DNA of 64,000 nt, from the NCBI RefSeq assembly GCF_014385195.1, contig NZ_JACRTG010000001.1, positions 1 to 64,000 of the forward strand, given 5' to 3'. Below the pieces are notes generated by a model. That model had not been told where the DNA came from and made no database searches. It saw only the letters and a program-made list of their open reading frames with translations. The position numbers and the translations under genes were made by a program. Positions 8,744 to 17,659 of the stretch are shown here, in pieces (within the stretch, counting starts at the first letter, position 1; each line of letters opens with the position of its first letter). The stretch is from Paratissierella segnis (GTDB taxonomy: Bacteria; Bacillota; Clostridia; Tissierellales; Tissierellaceae).

Positions 8744-9784
8744 TTATTTACTCATTAGATAGGCTATTCCAAGCTTTATAGTATTTTCTATTGCATCTCT
8801 ATGGGTTCTTTCAAAGGAATGAGAAGCATCTACTCCGGGTCCTATCAGCCCAACTTTGAAGTCATGTCCGGCTCTTAAAGCAGCCGAACCATCGGATCCG
8901 TAATATGGATAAATATCAATTTTATAATTCAAATTATTTTCTTTAGCCAAATTGATTAAATTTTTCCTTAACCCATAATCATAAGGCCCTGAGCTATCCT
9001 TTGCACATATGGTTACGGAGAATTCATCCGAGGTTTGTCCTTCACCGGGGGCTGCCATGTCTACCGCAATAAATTCGAAAGTTTTTTCGGGAATAGAGGC
9101 AGCTGCACCATGACCAACTTCCTCATAATTGCTAATGAAAAAATTTGTAGTATATTCAGGTTTTATATTATTTTCCATTAAATATTTGCCAATTCCCAGT
9201 AATGCTGCAACTCCTGCTTTGTCATCTAAATGACGAGATTTAATAAATCCTGAATTTGTAAAAATACATCTCGGGTCAAAGAAAACAAAATCGCCGACAT
9301 TGATTCCTAATTCTTTAACATCTTCAGCTGTATTTACAATCTCATCAATTCTTATTTCCATATTTTCCATATTTCTTTTGATGGTTTCAGTTTCTTCTCC
9401 GTGAACATGGGATGAAGCTTTTGTAGTCATGAAGGTTCCTGTATATTTTTTCCCTTCCAAAGTCTCTATTTCCACATGTTCTCCTTCAATTGTATTCCAA
9501 ACATAGCCACCCAATTGAGTAATCTTCAATCTTCCATTACCTTTAATTTCCTTTACCATACCACCTAAGGTGTCAACATGACCGGATAAGGTAATCTCCT
9601 TTTCCTTATTTTTACCTTCTATTGTAGCAATAAGGGCATTTTTATTAGTCCTCTTTGTAGTAAGTCCAAGTGTTCTAAACTCATTTTCTACAAAATTAAT
9701 AGCTTTTTCTGTGTTTCCGGTAGGACTTGGGGTTTTTAATAAGATTTCTAATTTTTCTAACACATAATCCATAGATATATTCAT
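8744..9784 (-). CDS. M42-family metallopeptidase (glutamyl/deblocking aminopeptidase)
   Basis: The 346-residue protein matches the M42 family of co-catalytic metallo-aminopeptidases (PepA/FrvX/YsdC type), cytoplasmic enzymes that trim N-terminal residues from peptides. Metal and catalytic residues are visible in SGHVDTLGG, SRHLDDKAGVAALL, SNYEEVGHGAA, the Asp of AVDMAAPGEGQ and the late His of SHSFERTHRDA. It is transcribed leftward, convergent with the SGNH gene. Peptide use fits an amino-acid-fermenting anaerobe. M42 proteins have also been annotated as cellulases in error; nothing here supports that. Confidence 0.9.
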   Translation of the reverse strand: MNISMDYVLEKLEILLKTPSPTGNTEKAINFVENEFRTLGLTTKRTNKNALIATIEGKNKEKEITLSGHVDTLGGMVKEIKGNGRLKITQLGGYVWNTIEGEHVEIETLEGKKYTGTFMTTKASSHVHGEETETIKRNMENMEIRIDEIVNTAEDVKELGINVGDFVFFDPRCIFTNSGFIKSRHLDDKAGVAALLGIGKYLMENNIKPEYTTNFFISNYEEVGHGAAASIPEKTFEFIAVDMAAPGEGQTSDEFSVTICAKDSSGPYDYGLRKNLINLAKENNLNYKIDIYPYYGSDGSAALRAGHDFKVGLIGPGVDASHSFERTHRDAIENTIKLGIAYLMSK

Positions 9785-9877
9785 AATTTCACTCTCCTTA
9801 TATTCTCTATTGTAATTATACCCTATTTGGGAAGCATATGGTATTTAAGTATATTTTTTAAAATAGAATAAAAGTTC

Positions 9878-9906
9878 TTCAAAAGTGTAAACAAATGTAG
9901 TATAAT
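9878..9906 (+). promoter_or_regulatory. probable promoter of the Nudix-whiA-ptsH run
   Basis: A perfect TATAAT at 9901-9906 follows TTCAAA at 9878-9883 with 17-base spacing. It is the only good -10 box in the M42-Nudix gap on this strand. Confidence 0.5.
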
Positions 9907-9948
9907 TGTAATAATATTCTAATTACGATTTATCAGGAGTTGGTATGT

Positions 9949-10350
9949 ATGGAAGAGATAAGCTCTGGAGGTGTAGTTGTATTTGGAAATACTATTTTAT
10001 TGTTAAAGAAATATAATGGAGATTGGGTATTGCCAAAAGGACGTTTAGAAAAAGGTGAAAACATTAAAAAGGCGGCACTGCGTGAAGTGTTGGAAGAATC
10101 AGGAGTTAAAGGTGAAATCATTGATTATATAGGATCAGTGCATTATAATTACAAGAACTTAAAAGAAGATGAAATGGTGTCAAAAACAGTGCATTGGTAT
10201 TTGATGAAGAGCAATACTATGGATTGTATTCCTCAAAAAAAGGAAGGGTTCATAGATGCCATGTTTGTACACAAGGAGAAAGCAAAGGACCTAGTAAGAT
10301 ATGCTGACGAAAGAAAAATAATTCTCAAGGGAATTGAGTTGATAAAATGA
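9949..10350 (+). CDS. Nudix hydrolase
   Basis: A 133-residue Nudix protein that would cleave a nucleoside diphosphate linked to a variable group. The Nudix box is complete: GRLEKGENIKKAALREVLEE followed by SGV, matching GX5EX7REUXEEXGU. ATG at 9949 is chosen over the in-frame TTG at 9940 because AGGAG at 9935-9939 is nine bases upstream of the ATG and abuts the TTG. The gene leads a compact run with whiA, HPr and grdX; the whiA ATG is ten bases away. The placement echoes trxB/Nudix-rapZ-whiA clusters of Firmicutes. The substrate is unknown; an MTH1- or RppH-like housekeeping role is possible. Confidence 0.92.
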   Translation: MEEISSGGVVVFGNTILLLKKYNGDWVLPKGRLEKGENIKKAALREVLEESGVKGEIIDYIGSVHYNYKNLKEDEMVSKTVHWYLMKSNTMDCIPQKKEGFIDAMFVHKEKAKDLVRYADERKIILKGIELIK

Positions 10351-10359
10351 GGTGATATT

Positions 10360-11313
10360 ATGTCCTTTTCTTCAAATACAAAGAATGAATTGTCAAGAAT
10401 TGCGATTACAGACAGCTGTTGTTCACTAGCTGAATTAGCAGCTATGGTGAGGATGAATGGTACAATACAAATATCGGGCAAAGCCACAATAAATTTGAAA
10501 TTTACCACTGAAAACGCAGCAATAGCAAGAAGAATTTTTTCTTTATTAAAGTTTCTTTACAATACGGAAGTTGAAGTGATGGTGAGGAGAAATAGACAAT
10601 TAAAAAAGAATAATAATTATTTGATTGTAGTAAATGATAAGAATATATCCAGTAAAATATTACAGGATATTGGATTTATTGATGAATATAATTTAAGCAT
10701 TTTTAAACCTTATTTTAAGGTTCCCGAAAAAATAATTGAGAAAAGATGCTGCAAACGTTCCTATATAAGAGGCGCTTTTTTAGGAGGAGGCTCTATTAGT
10801 AATCCTGAGAAGACATATCATCTGGAGTTTGTCACCAATAATGAGGAACATGCAGTTGACCTATTAAATATAATTAATTATTTTGGGTTAAATTCAAAAA
10901 TAGTTACTCGAAAAGAGAATTTTGTAGTATATTTAAAAGAAGGCGAGCAAATAGTTGATTTATTGAATATTATAGGGGCGCATCAAGCCTTACTTAAATT
11001 AGAAGATATTAGGGTATTAAAGGATGTAAGAAACAATATCAATCGCATAGTCAACTGTGAAACTGCTAACCTTGGTAAGACAATAGATGCATCATTGAGA
11101 CAGATCGAAAGCATTGAAATAATAAGGGATAAGATGGGATTAAATAAATTGCCCAAAAATTTAAGAGAAATTGCAGAGATAAGGATAGAAAATACTGACG
11201 CAAGCCTTAAAGAGATAGGTATGATGCTAGACCCTCCGGTTGGAAAGTCCGGGGTAAATCATCGATTTAAAAAATTGGAAGAAATAGCTGATAAATTGAA
11301 AGGGGAGAATTAA
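10360..11313 (+). CDS. whiA: DNA-binding protein WhiA
   Basis: WhiA combines a degenerate LAGLIDADG homing-endonuclease fold with a C-terminal helix-turn-helix. It acts in division and chromosome segregation in Bacillus and as a sporulation regulator in Streptomyces. The 317-residue product has typical landmarks: SFSSNTKNELSRI at the start, KRSYIRGAFLGGGSISNPEK in the LAGLIDADG core, RIVNCETANLGKT, and the C-terminal ENTDASLKEIGMMLDPP with VGKSGVNHRFKKL as the HTH. A GAGGTGAT site overlapping the Nudix stop sets the ATG. The gene is followed after two bases by HPr. Confidence 0.95.
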   Translation: MSFSSNTKNELSRIAITDSCCSLAELAAMVRMNGTIQISGKATINLKFTTENAAIARRIFSLLKFLYNTEVEVMVRRNRQLKKNNNYLIVVNDKNISSKILQDIGFIDEYNLSIFKPYFKVPEKIIEKRCCKRSYIRGAFLGGGSISNPEKTYHLEFVTNNEEHAVDLLNIINYFGLNSKIVTRKENFVVYLKEGEQIVDLLNIIGAHQALLKLEDIRVLKDVRNNINRIVNCETANLGKTIDASLRQIESIEIIRDKMGLNKLPKNLREIAEIRIENTDASLKEIGMMLDPPVGKSGVNHRFKKLEEIADKLKGEN

Positions 11314-11315
11314 TA

Positions 11316-11582
11316 ATGGAGAAAATAACAGTAAAGCTTACAAATCCAGAAGGATTACATGCCAGACCGGCAGCTTTATTTGTTCAAGCCGCAAATAAAT
11401 ACTCAAGTGATTTGGAATTGGAAGCTAATGGGAAAATAGTAAATGGTAAAAGCATAATTGGAATTATGTCTTTAGGCGCTTTTCAAGGTGAAGATATTAC
11501 CATGACTGCAAAAGGGCATGATCAAAAAGAAATGCTTGAAGAATTAAAAAAGTTATTGGAAGGTGGCTTTAATACGATTTAA
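11316..11582 (+). CDS. ptsH: phosphocarrier protein HPr
   Basis: HPr carries phosphate from enzyme I to sugar-specific EIIA proteins. In Firmicutes it is also phosphorylated on Ser46 by HPr kinase for catabolite control. The 88-residue product has catalytic His15 in GLHARPAALF and Ser46 in NGKSIIGIMSLG, so it is a functional HPr rather than Crh, which lacks His15. It follows whiA by two bases in the conserved whiA-ptsH/crh arrangement. It would feed the EIIA proteins encoded at 21.7 and 27.3 kb. No ptsI is visible in the window. Confidence 0.96.
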   Translation: MEKITVKLTNPEGLHARPAALFVQAANKYSSDLELEANGKIVNGKSIIGIMSLGAFQGEDITMTAKGHDQKEMLEELKKLLEGGFNTI

Positions 11583-11584
11583 AA

Positions 11585-11971
11585 ATGGATAATAGTATAA
11601 TAGTCACTAACAATAAACTCGTATTTGATAAATATAAGGAAAGTATGGAAGTAGACTATCTGGAGGATATGAATTACTTAAATATCCTTTGTTATGTAAG
11701 AGATAGAATACATCAAGGTCATAAATTGTTGACTCATCCCTTGTCTGGGAGTATAAAACCAAATGAAACTCCGTATAAGAGTATAATAATTTCTAAGAAT
11801 AAACAAAATTTAGATGAAAAAGGCTTAATAATCATTGAAGAAAGTATATTAACTGCAAGAAAATTTCTGGAAAATAAAGCTACACCTAATTGGACAGATA
11901 GGGTCTTAAATGATTTCATGATTATTGATTTATCACTTATGGAAAATGTAATCGATAAATTAGAACGTTAA
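11585..11971 (+). CDS. GrdX-family protein
   Basis: A 128-residue protein resembling GrdX, a small protein of unknown function first noted beside glycine reductase genes in Stickland-fermenting clostridia. The recognisable core is RDRIHQGHKLLTHPLSGS followed by KPNETPYKS, with an N-terminal ITNNKLVFDKY-like start. It begins three bases after the HPr stop and lacks a strong ribosome site, so translational coupling to ptsH is likely. No glycine reductase genes are in the window. The tie to HPr suggests a role wider than glycine reduction, which is inference. Confidence 0.75.
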   Translation: MDNSIIVTNNKLVFDKYKESMEVDYLEDMNYLNILCYVRDRIHQGHKLLTHPLSGSIKPNETPYKSIIISKNKQNLDEKGLIIIEESILTARKFLENKATPNWTDRVLNDFMIIDLSLMENVIDKLER

Positions 11972-12001
11972 ATAAATTAATAAAGTTATTAGTAAAGAAT
12001 T

Positions 12002-12038
12002 GGAGATTCCTTTGCATTGCTCGGAATCTCCTTTTTTT
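12002..12038 (+). terminator. terminator after grdX
   Basis: GGAGATTCC (12002-12010) pairs perfectly with GGAATCTCC (12023-12031), followed by seven T. Confidence 0.88.
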
Positions 12039-12055
12039 ATTCTCTTAAATCTCGA

Positions 12056-12689
12056 CCCTAGCAACTCTTCACTCTTAGTTCTTCACTATCTTTTAAATGT
12101 ATAGATCCTTCGTTTCACTCAAGGATGACACCAGCAGTGAATTGGGGTCTATGAATGCAGTATAATAAATGCTTGCGTCATCCTGAGGTTGGCAGTATAA
12201 ACTTTACTATCGAAGGATCTCCTCTTTTCAGACCCTAAAGCTTACCCCTAGCAACTCTTCACTCTTGACTCTTCGCTCTTCGCTATCTTTTAAATGTATA
12301 GATCCTTCGTTTCACTCAAGGATGACACCAGCAGTGAATTGGGGTCTATAAATGCAGTATAATCAATGCTTGCGTCATCCTGAGGTTGGCAGTATAAACT
12401 TTACTATTGAAGGATCTCCTCCTTTCAGACCCTAAATCTCGACCCTAGCAACTCTTCACTCTTGACTCTTAGTTCTTCACTATCTTTTAAATGTATAGAT
12501 TCTTCGTTTCACTCAAAGATGACACCAGCAGTGAATTGGGGTCTATAAATGCAGTATAATAAATGCTTGCGTCATCCTGAGGTTGGCAGTATAAACTTTA
12601 CTATCGAAGGATCTCCTCTTTTCAGACCCTAAAGCTCACCCCTAGCAACTCTTCACTCTTAACTCTTAGTTCTTCGCTATCTTTTAAAT
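12056..12689. repeat. three 190-197 bp tandem direct repeats plus a partial fourth
   Basis: Units begin with CCCTAGCAACTCTTCACTC at 12056, 12246, 12443 and 12640; the last stops after about 50 bases. Each full unit has nested inverted arms: GATCCTTCG...AAGGATGAC on the left and GTCATCCTGAGG...CGAAGGATCTCCT on the right. So each copy can fold into a long hairpin, like a miniature inverted-repeat element. Copies are nearly identical, which implies recent amplification or gene conversion. No reading frame of note is present. Confidence 0.9.
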
Positions 12690-12806
12690 TGTGAATTGTG
12701 AACTGTGAATTGTGAATTGAATTAGGTTGTGAACTGTGAACTGTGAATTGAATTAGGTTGTGAATTGAATTAGGTTGTGAATTGAATTAGGTTGTGAATT
12801 GAAACT
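12690..12806. repeat. short tandem repeats of GTGAATTGAATTAGGTT type
   Basis: About 115 bases are built from GTGAATTG/GTGAACT words and four copies of a 17-base unit, GTGAATTGAATTAGGTT. This is slippage-prone DNA immediately upstream of the dnaE promoter region. No coding potential is seen. Confidence 0.85.
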
Positions 12807-12812
12807 GTGAAT

Positions 12813-12841
12813 TATATCAATTATATGGTAGAATTGATATA
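12813..12841. promoter_or_regulatory. dyad overlapping a putative dnaE promoter
   Basis: TATATCAATT (12813-12822) and AATTGATATA (12832-12841) are perfect 10-base arms. The loop holds an extended -10 (TGG then TAGAAT at 12829-12834), so the dyad would straddle the promoter 30-60 bases before dnaE. No convincing -35 box is seen. Confidence 0.45.
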
Positions 12842-12872
12842 GGAAATAAGTTATATTGAAGGGAAAATTGAA

Positions 12873-15800
12873 ATGACTATAGACAAATTTGTTCATCTGC
12901 ATGTTCATACGGAATACAGTCTCTTAGACGGCTCCGCTAGGATCAAGGATTTAATTCAAAGGACAAAGGAATTGGGCATGGAGGCTGTCGCCATAACGGA
13001 TCATGGCTCCATGTTTGGAGTTATTCAGTTGTATAAAGAGGCTAAAAAAAATGGTATCAAACCGATTATTGGTTCGGAAGTTTATGTTGCAATAAATAAA
13101 TATACGGAAAAAGAGCAAAAAGATAAAAATCAATATCATTTAGTCTTGTTGGCCGAAAACAACATAGGATATCAAAACTTAATGAAAATTGTTTCAGAAG
13201 GGTATGTCAATGGATTTTATTATAAACCAAGGGTGGACCATGACATATTGAGAAAATATAGTGAAGGTATCATTTGCTTATCTGCATGTTTAGGAGGAGA
13301 AGTCCAGCAGCATATATTGAACAATAATATGGATAGAGCTATAGAAGTGGCATCCATATATAGGGATATCTTTGGGAAAGATAATTTCTTTTTAGAATTG
13401 CAAAATCATGGATTGCAAGAACAGATTCAAGTGAACAACGCTTTGATAAATATAAGCAACAAATTGGACATACCTTTGGTAGCTACCAATGATGTGCATT
13501 ACTTAAAAAGGGAAGATTCCTTAGTACATGATGTGCTTTTATGTATTCAAACAGGCAAGACGGTAGATGAAAAAGACAGAATGAAGTTTCCAAATGATGA
13601 ATTTTATTTAAAATCTCCGGAAGAAATGGAAAGCCTATTTAAAGGTCAAAAAGAAGCTTTAGAAAATACTATTTGGATTGGGAATAGGTGCAATGTAGAG
13701 CTGGATTTTGACACTCTCCATTTGCCTGAATTCAAGGTACCTGATGGATATACAAATGTTGAGTACCTTAGGGAATTGAGCCTGAATGGTATAAAGCTAA
13801 GATATGGGGAAATTTCCAAGGAAATTATGGATAGATTTGAATTTGAATTTAATACGATTGTAAATATGGGATATACAGATTATTTTTTGATCGTATGGGA
13901 TTTTATAAGATTTGCTAAAGACAACGATATTATGGTCGGGCCCGGCAGAGGTTCAGCTGCAGGCAGTATAATCTCATATGGGTTAGGTATAATTGATATT
14001 GATCCTTTGGAATATGGTTTATTATTTGAAAGATTTCTAAATCCGGAAAGGGTAACTATGCCGGATATAGATATAGATTTTTGTTATGAACGCAGAGAAG
14101 AAGTAATTCAATATGTCGTAGAAAAATACGGAGCGGATAGGGTTGCTCAAATAGTGACGTTCGGAACTATGGCTGCAAGGGGCGCTATAAGGGATGTAGG
14201 CAGAGCTCTTAATATGCCGTATGGTCAGGTTGACTATATTGCAAAACAAATCCCCAATGAGTTGGGGATTAATATAACAAGAGCTTTGGAAATAAGCAAG
14301 ATTTTAAAAGAAGAATATGATAACAATGAGGAAGTCAGGCATTTAATTGATATGGCAATAGCAGTCGAAGGGTTGCCCAGGCATACTTCAACTCACGCTG
14401 CCGGTGTTGTCATATCAAAGGAACCTTTGACCAATTATGCGCCATTATTGAAGAATAATGATGTTATAGCTACCCAATACAATATGACAGAATTAGAAGA
14501 ATTAGGGCTTCTAAAAATGGACTTTTTAGGTTTAAGAACTTTGACGGTAATTCGAGATGCGGTCAATTTGATAGAAAAAGACCATGAAATAAAAATTGAC
14601 TTTGGTAATATGACCTATGATGATCCCGTGGTTTTTGAAATGTTTGCTAAGGCGGAAACCCTAGGCATATTTCAATTTGAAAGTCCGGGGATGCGTGCTT
14701 TCTTAAAAGAATTGAAACCCAATGTATTTGAAAATCTTATAGCTGCAAACTCACTATATAGACCCGGACCCATGAATCAGATACCCACTTTTGTGGAGTG
14801 TAAAGAGGACCCAAACAAAATAAAATATTTACATCCCAAATTGGAGCCTATACTCAATGTAACCTATGGCTGTATAGTCTACCAAGAGCAGGTTATGCAG
14901 ATTGTAAGGGATATTGGTGGATATTCAATGGGTAGGGCTGATTTAGTCCGCAGAGCTATGGGTAAAAAGAAAATGGATGTAATGGAGAAGGAAAGACAGA
15001 ACTTTATAAACGGTGCGCTTTCTAATGGAGTAGATGAAAAATCAGCATCAAAGATATTTGATTTGATGATTGACTTTGCCAAATATGCCTTCAACAAATC
15101 CCATTCAGCTGCTTATGCAGTAGTTGCATATAGAACCGGTTGGCTTAAATGTTATTATCCTGTGGAGTTTATGGCTGCTTTAATATCTTCAGTTATGAAT
15201 AGTACCACATCAGTATCTTTATATATTCAGGAATGTAAAAGATTAGGCATAGAGGTACTGCCCCCAAATATAAATGAATCCTATGGTAAATTTACCGTAA
15301 TAGATAATAAGATTCAATTTGGTCTTAGTGCAGTAAAAAATGTTGGAGAAGGGCTAATTAAAGTTATTGTAAATGCAAGAGAAGACGGCCGATTTAAAAG
15401 CTTTACCGATTTTGTAGAGAGGATAGTTAAAATCGATTCTTCAGTAATAAATAAAAGGGCTATAGAAAGCTTGATTAGATGCGGGGCAATGGATTCGTTG
15501 GGCGGAAACAGAGCTCAATTGTTGTCGATTTTTGAAAGAGCAATTGATGGAATTACTACTGACATGAAGAGGAATATAGAGGGTCAATTTTCGTTATTCG
15601 ACTCGGATGAAGAAAGTTTTCATAAGGACAATTTACCTGATTTAAAGGAATTTCCACAAAAAAACCTGCTTGATATGGAAAAAGAAATGCTGGGTATTTA
15701 TGTGTCCGGGCATCCATTAGAACCATATGAAAAGGAACTAAAAATGGTATCCACAATTACCACGTCGGATTTGACTCATGATTTGGATGAGATTTCTTTG

Positions 15801-16304
15801 GATAACAATCTAATAAGAGATGATCAAAGAGTCACTATTGGCGGAATAATAGTTGAAAAGAAAAATAAGATTACTAAAAATAACAATATGATGGCATTTA
15901 TTACTTTGGAAGATTTGTATGGCACTATTGAATGCATTGTGTTTCCGACAACCTACGATAGATACAACAATTTAATCAAAGAGGATGAAGTAGTGGTTGT
16001 AGAGGGGAAATTATCAGTTTCAGAGGTGGATGAACCAAAGATTATATGTGAGAAATTATCGCCTTTAAATAGATATAAATTGGATAAAATTTATGTAAAG
16101 ATTTCAAAAGAAAGTAGAAATGACATACTTAATGATATAAAAAAAATCTTGATAAAATACAGAGGAGATACTCCTGTATACCTGTTTATAGAAAAACAAA
16201 ATAAAACTGTAGTAGCCGATAGATCTCTTTGGATTAAAATGGATAATATAGTGATTAATGAATTGAAAGCATTGCTTGGCAATTCAAATGTCAAAATTTG
16301 TTGA
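12873..16304 (+). CDS. dnaE: DNA polymerase III subunit alpha, DnaE
   Basis: The 1143-residue product is a DnaE-type replicative polymerase. In Firmicutes DnaE usually extends primers on the lagging strand alongside PolC. Domains in order: PHP domain from HLHVHTEYSLLDGSA (residues ~8-22), polymerase core with VGPGRGSAAGS, the catalytic motif MPDIDIDF (~395-402), HTSTHAAGVV, LYRPGPM, then helix-hairpin-helix and an OB fold near 985-1060 (VTIGGIIVEKK, FITLEDLYGTIECIVFP). Length suits DnaE1/DnaE3 type and no 3'-5' exonuclease domain is inserted, so it is not PolC. A weak GAAGGGA site precedes the ATG. Confidence 0.97.
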   Translation: MTIDKFVHLHVHTEYSLLDGSARIKDLIQRTKELGMEAVAITDHGSMFGVIQLYKEAKKNGIKPIIGSEVYVAINKYTEKEQKDKNQYHLVLLAENNIGYQNLMKIVSEGYVNGFYYKPRVDHDILRKYSEGIICLSACLGGEVQQHILNNNMDRAIEVASIYRDIFGKDNFFLELQNHGLQEQIQVNNALINISNKLDIPLVATNDVHYLKREDSLVHDVLLCIQTGKTVDEKDRMKFPNDEFYLKSPEEMESLFKGQKEALENTIWIGNRCNVELDFDTLHLPEFKVPDGYTNVEYLRELSLNGIKLRYGEISKEIMDRFEFEFNTIVNMGYTDYFLIVWDFIRFAKDNDIMVGPGRGSAAGSIISYGLGIIDIDPLEYGLLFERFLNPERVTMPDIDIDFCYERREEVIQYVVEKYGADRVAQIVTFGTMAARGAIRDVGRALNMPYGQVDYIAKQIPNELGINITRALEISKILKEEYDNNEEVRHLIDMAIAVEGLPRHTSTHAAGVVISKEPLTNYAPLLKNNDVIATQYNMTELEELGLLKMDFLGLRTLTVIRDAVNLIEKDHEIKIDFGNMTYDDPVVFEMFAKAETLGIFQFESPGMRAFLKELKPNVFENLIAANSLYRPGPMNQIPTFVECKEDPNKIKYLHPKLEPILNVTYGCIVYQEQVMQIVRDIGGYSMGRADLVRRAMGKKKMDVMEKERQNFINGALSNGVDEKSASKIFDLMIDFAKYAFNKSHSAAYAVVAYRTGWLKCYYPVEFMAALISSVMNSTTSVSLYIQECKRLGIEVLPPNINESYGKFTVIDNKIQFGLSAVKNVGEGLIKVIVNAREDGRFKSFTDFVERIVKIDSSVINKRAIESLIRCGAMDSLGGNRAQLLSIFERAIDGITTDMKRNIEGQFSLFDSDEESFHKDNLPDLKEFPQKNLLDMEKEMLGIYVSGHPLEPYEKELKMVSTITTSDLTHDLDEISLDNNLIRDDQRVTIGGIIVEKKNKITKNNNMMAFITLEDLYGTIECIVFPTTYDRYNNLIKEDEVVVVEGKLSVSEVDEPKIICEKLSPLNRYKLDKIYVKISKESRNDILNDIKKILIKYRGDTPVYLFIEKQNKTVVADRSLWIKMDNIVINELKALLGNSNVKIC

Positions 16305-16310
16305 AATAGC

Positions 16311-16339
16311 TTAAAATTATTTATATCATATGTTATAAT
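16311..16339 (+). promoter_or_regulatory. extended -10 promoter for the DUF2007-like-pfkA-pyk run
   Basis: TATAAT at 16334-16339 is preceded by TG one base upstream (TGT), an extended -10. TTAAAA lies 17 bases further up as a weak -35. Confidence 0.5.
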
Positions 16340-16462
16340 AAATGCTATTAAGGTATAAAATTTACAGTCTATATTGATGTATTTATTGAAACGGTGTGAG
16401 CAATTCAATTAGCGATTTCACTTATGTTTTATACTGATAGTAATTTACAAGGGGGATATACA

Positions 16463-16657
16463 ATGTGGACTACAGTTTATGTAGCTTCAGGTAAGGAGTG
16501 GGCAATTGAAGTTGAAAACAAATTGATAGCTGAAGGCTTCCTTGTAAAAAAAGAACTTGTTGAACTAGGAGATGAGGAAGAGATTTATGAGATCTTAGTC
16601 CCGGAACTTGAGGCATCCGATGTCCAAGTATTATTATATGAGTTGGGGATTATATAA
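16463..16657 (+). CDS. small DUF2007-like conserved protein
   Basis: A 64-residue protein beginning MWTTVYVASGKEWAIEVEN. ATG at 16463 is chosen because AAGGGGG lies about seven bases upstream. It shows a beta-alpha-beta pattern (VYVASGKEWAIEVENKL, then YEILVPELEASDVQVLL) like small DUF2007-type putative signal-transducing proteins. It is a conserved neighbour of dnaE and pfkA in Clostridia, sometimes misnamed glutamate decarboxylase; nothing here supports that activity. Function unknown. Confidence 0.7.
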   Translation: MWTTVYVASGKEWAIEVENKLIAEGFLVKKELVELGDEEEIYEILVPELEASDVQVLLYELGII

Positions 16658-16686
16658 CAAAGGCATAAATATAAGAGGGGGAAATT

Positions 16687-17646
16687 ATGAAAACTATAGG
16701 CGTACTAACAAGCGGGGGAGATGCCCCAGGCATGAATGCTGCCATTAGAGGTGTTATAAGGACTGGCATCTACAATAATATGAGAATGATGGGAGTCAAA
16801 CATGGATTCAATGGGTTAATCACCGGAGATATTGATGACATGGACATCTCATCGGTATCCGATATCATACAAAGAGGAGGAACAATTTTAAGGACGGCAC
16901 GTTGTGATGAATTTAAAACTGAAGAAGGACAGAAAAAAGCCATAAACGTATTAGAAGTTTTCAATATTGACGGGTTGATTATATTGGGCGGAGACGGGTC
17001 ATTAAGAGGTGCAAAAGCACTTTCTGATAAGGGCATACCGACTATTGGGGTTCCTTGTACTATAGATAATGATTTAGGTTATACTGATTATAGTATAGGA
17101 TTTTACACAGCAGTAGAGACTGTTGTAGATGCAATTAGCAAAATAAGAGATACATCATATTCTCACGGAAGATCCAATATTGTTGAGGTAATGGGCAGAC
17201 ATTGCGGTGATATTGCATTATATTCAGGATTAGCCGGTGGAGTTGAAAGTATTCTTTTACCAGAGGTGCCCTTTGATATTGATTCTATTTGTAAAAAGGT
17301 TATACAAGGCAAGAACAGAGGTAAGCTTCATAACATAATAGTATTGGCTGAAGGGGTAAGCAACGCTTATGATGTTGCAAAACAAATACTTGATAAGACA
17401 GGTATAGAAACAAGAGTAACAGTACTTGGTCATATACAAAGGGGAGGCAGCCCTGTACCATTTGATAGAATTCTTGCAAGCGAAATGGGAAAAATGGCGG
17501 TTGAGTTATTGATGGAAGATAAATCCGGTCGAGCGCTAGGTGTAAAATGCAATGATATTTTTGATATGGATATAAGTGAAGCGCTTGAAGTAGAAAAACA
17601 ATTTGACGTAAATAGATATAACACCGCTAAAATACTATCTATATAG
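16687..17646 (+). CDS. pfkA: ATP-dependent 6-phosphofructokinase
   Basis: PfkA phosphorylates fructose-6-phosphate to fructose-1,6-bisphosphate, the committed glycolytic step. The 319-residue length is typical of the bacterial allosteric enzyme. Visible motifs are TSGGDAPGMNAAIRG (ATP binding), GGDGSLRGA, PCTIDNDLGYTDYSIGF with the catalytic Asp, VEVMGRHCGDIAL, VLGHIQRGGSPVPFDR. The Gly of GGDGS suggests ATP rather than pyrophosphate use. It is followed after 13 bases by pyk, the usual glycolytic pair of Firmicutes. Confidence 0.97.
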   Translation: MKTIGVLTSGGDAPGMNAAIRGVIRTGIYNNMRMMGVKHGFNGLITGDIDDMDISSVSDIIQRGGTILRTARCDEFKTEEGQKKAINVLEVFNIDGLIILGGDGSLRGAKALSDKGIPTIGVPCTIDNDLGYTDYSIGFYTAVETVVDAISKIRDTSYSHGRSNIVEVMGRHCGDIALYSGLAGGVESILLPEVPFDIDSICKKVIQGKNRGKLHNIIVLAEGVSNAYDVAKQILDKTGIETRVTVLGHIQRGGSPVPFDRILASEMGKMAVELLMEDKSGRALGVKCNDIFDMDISEALEVEKQFDVNRYNTAKILSI

Positions 17647-17659
17647 GAGGATAAAATAT

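Noticed and set aside
12056..12806. Possible CRISPR array
   Set aside because: Repeat units are 190-197 bases long and adjoining, with no unique spacers and no cas genes nearby; the short units have no spacer pattern.
16463..16657. Glutamate decarboxylase name sometimes given to this small protein
   Set aside because: It is only 64 residues and has no PLP-binding lysine region or decarboxylase fold.
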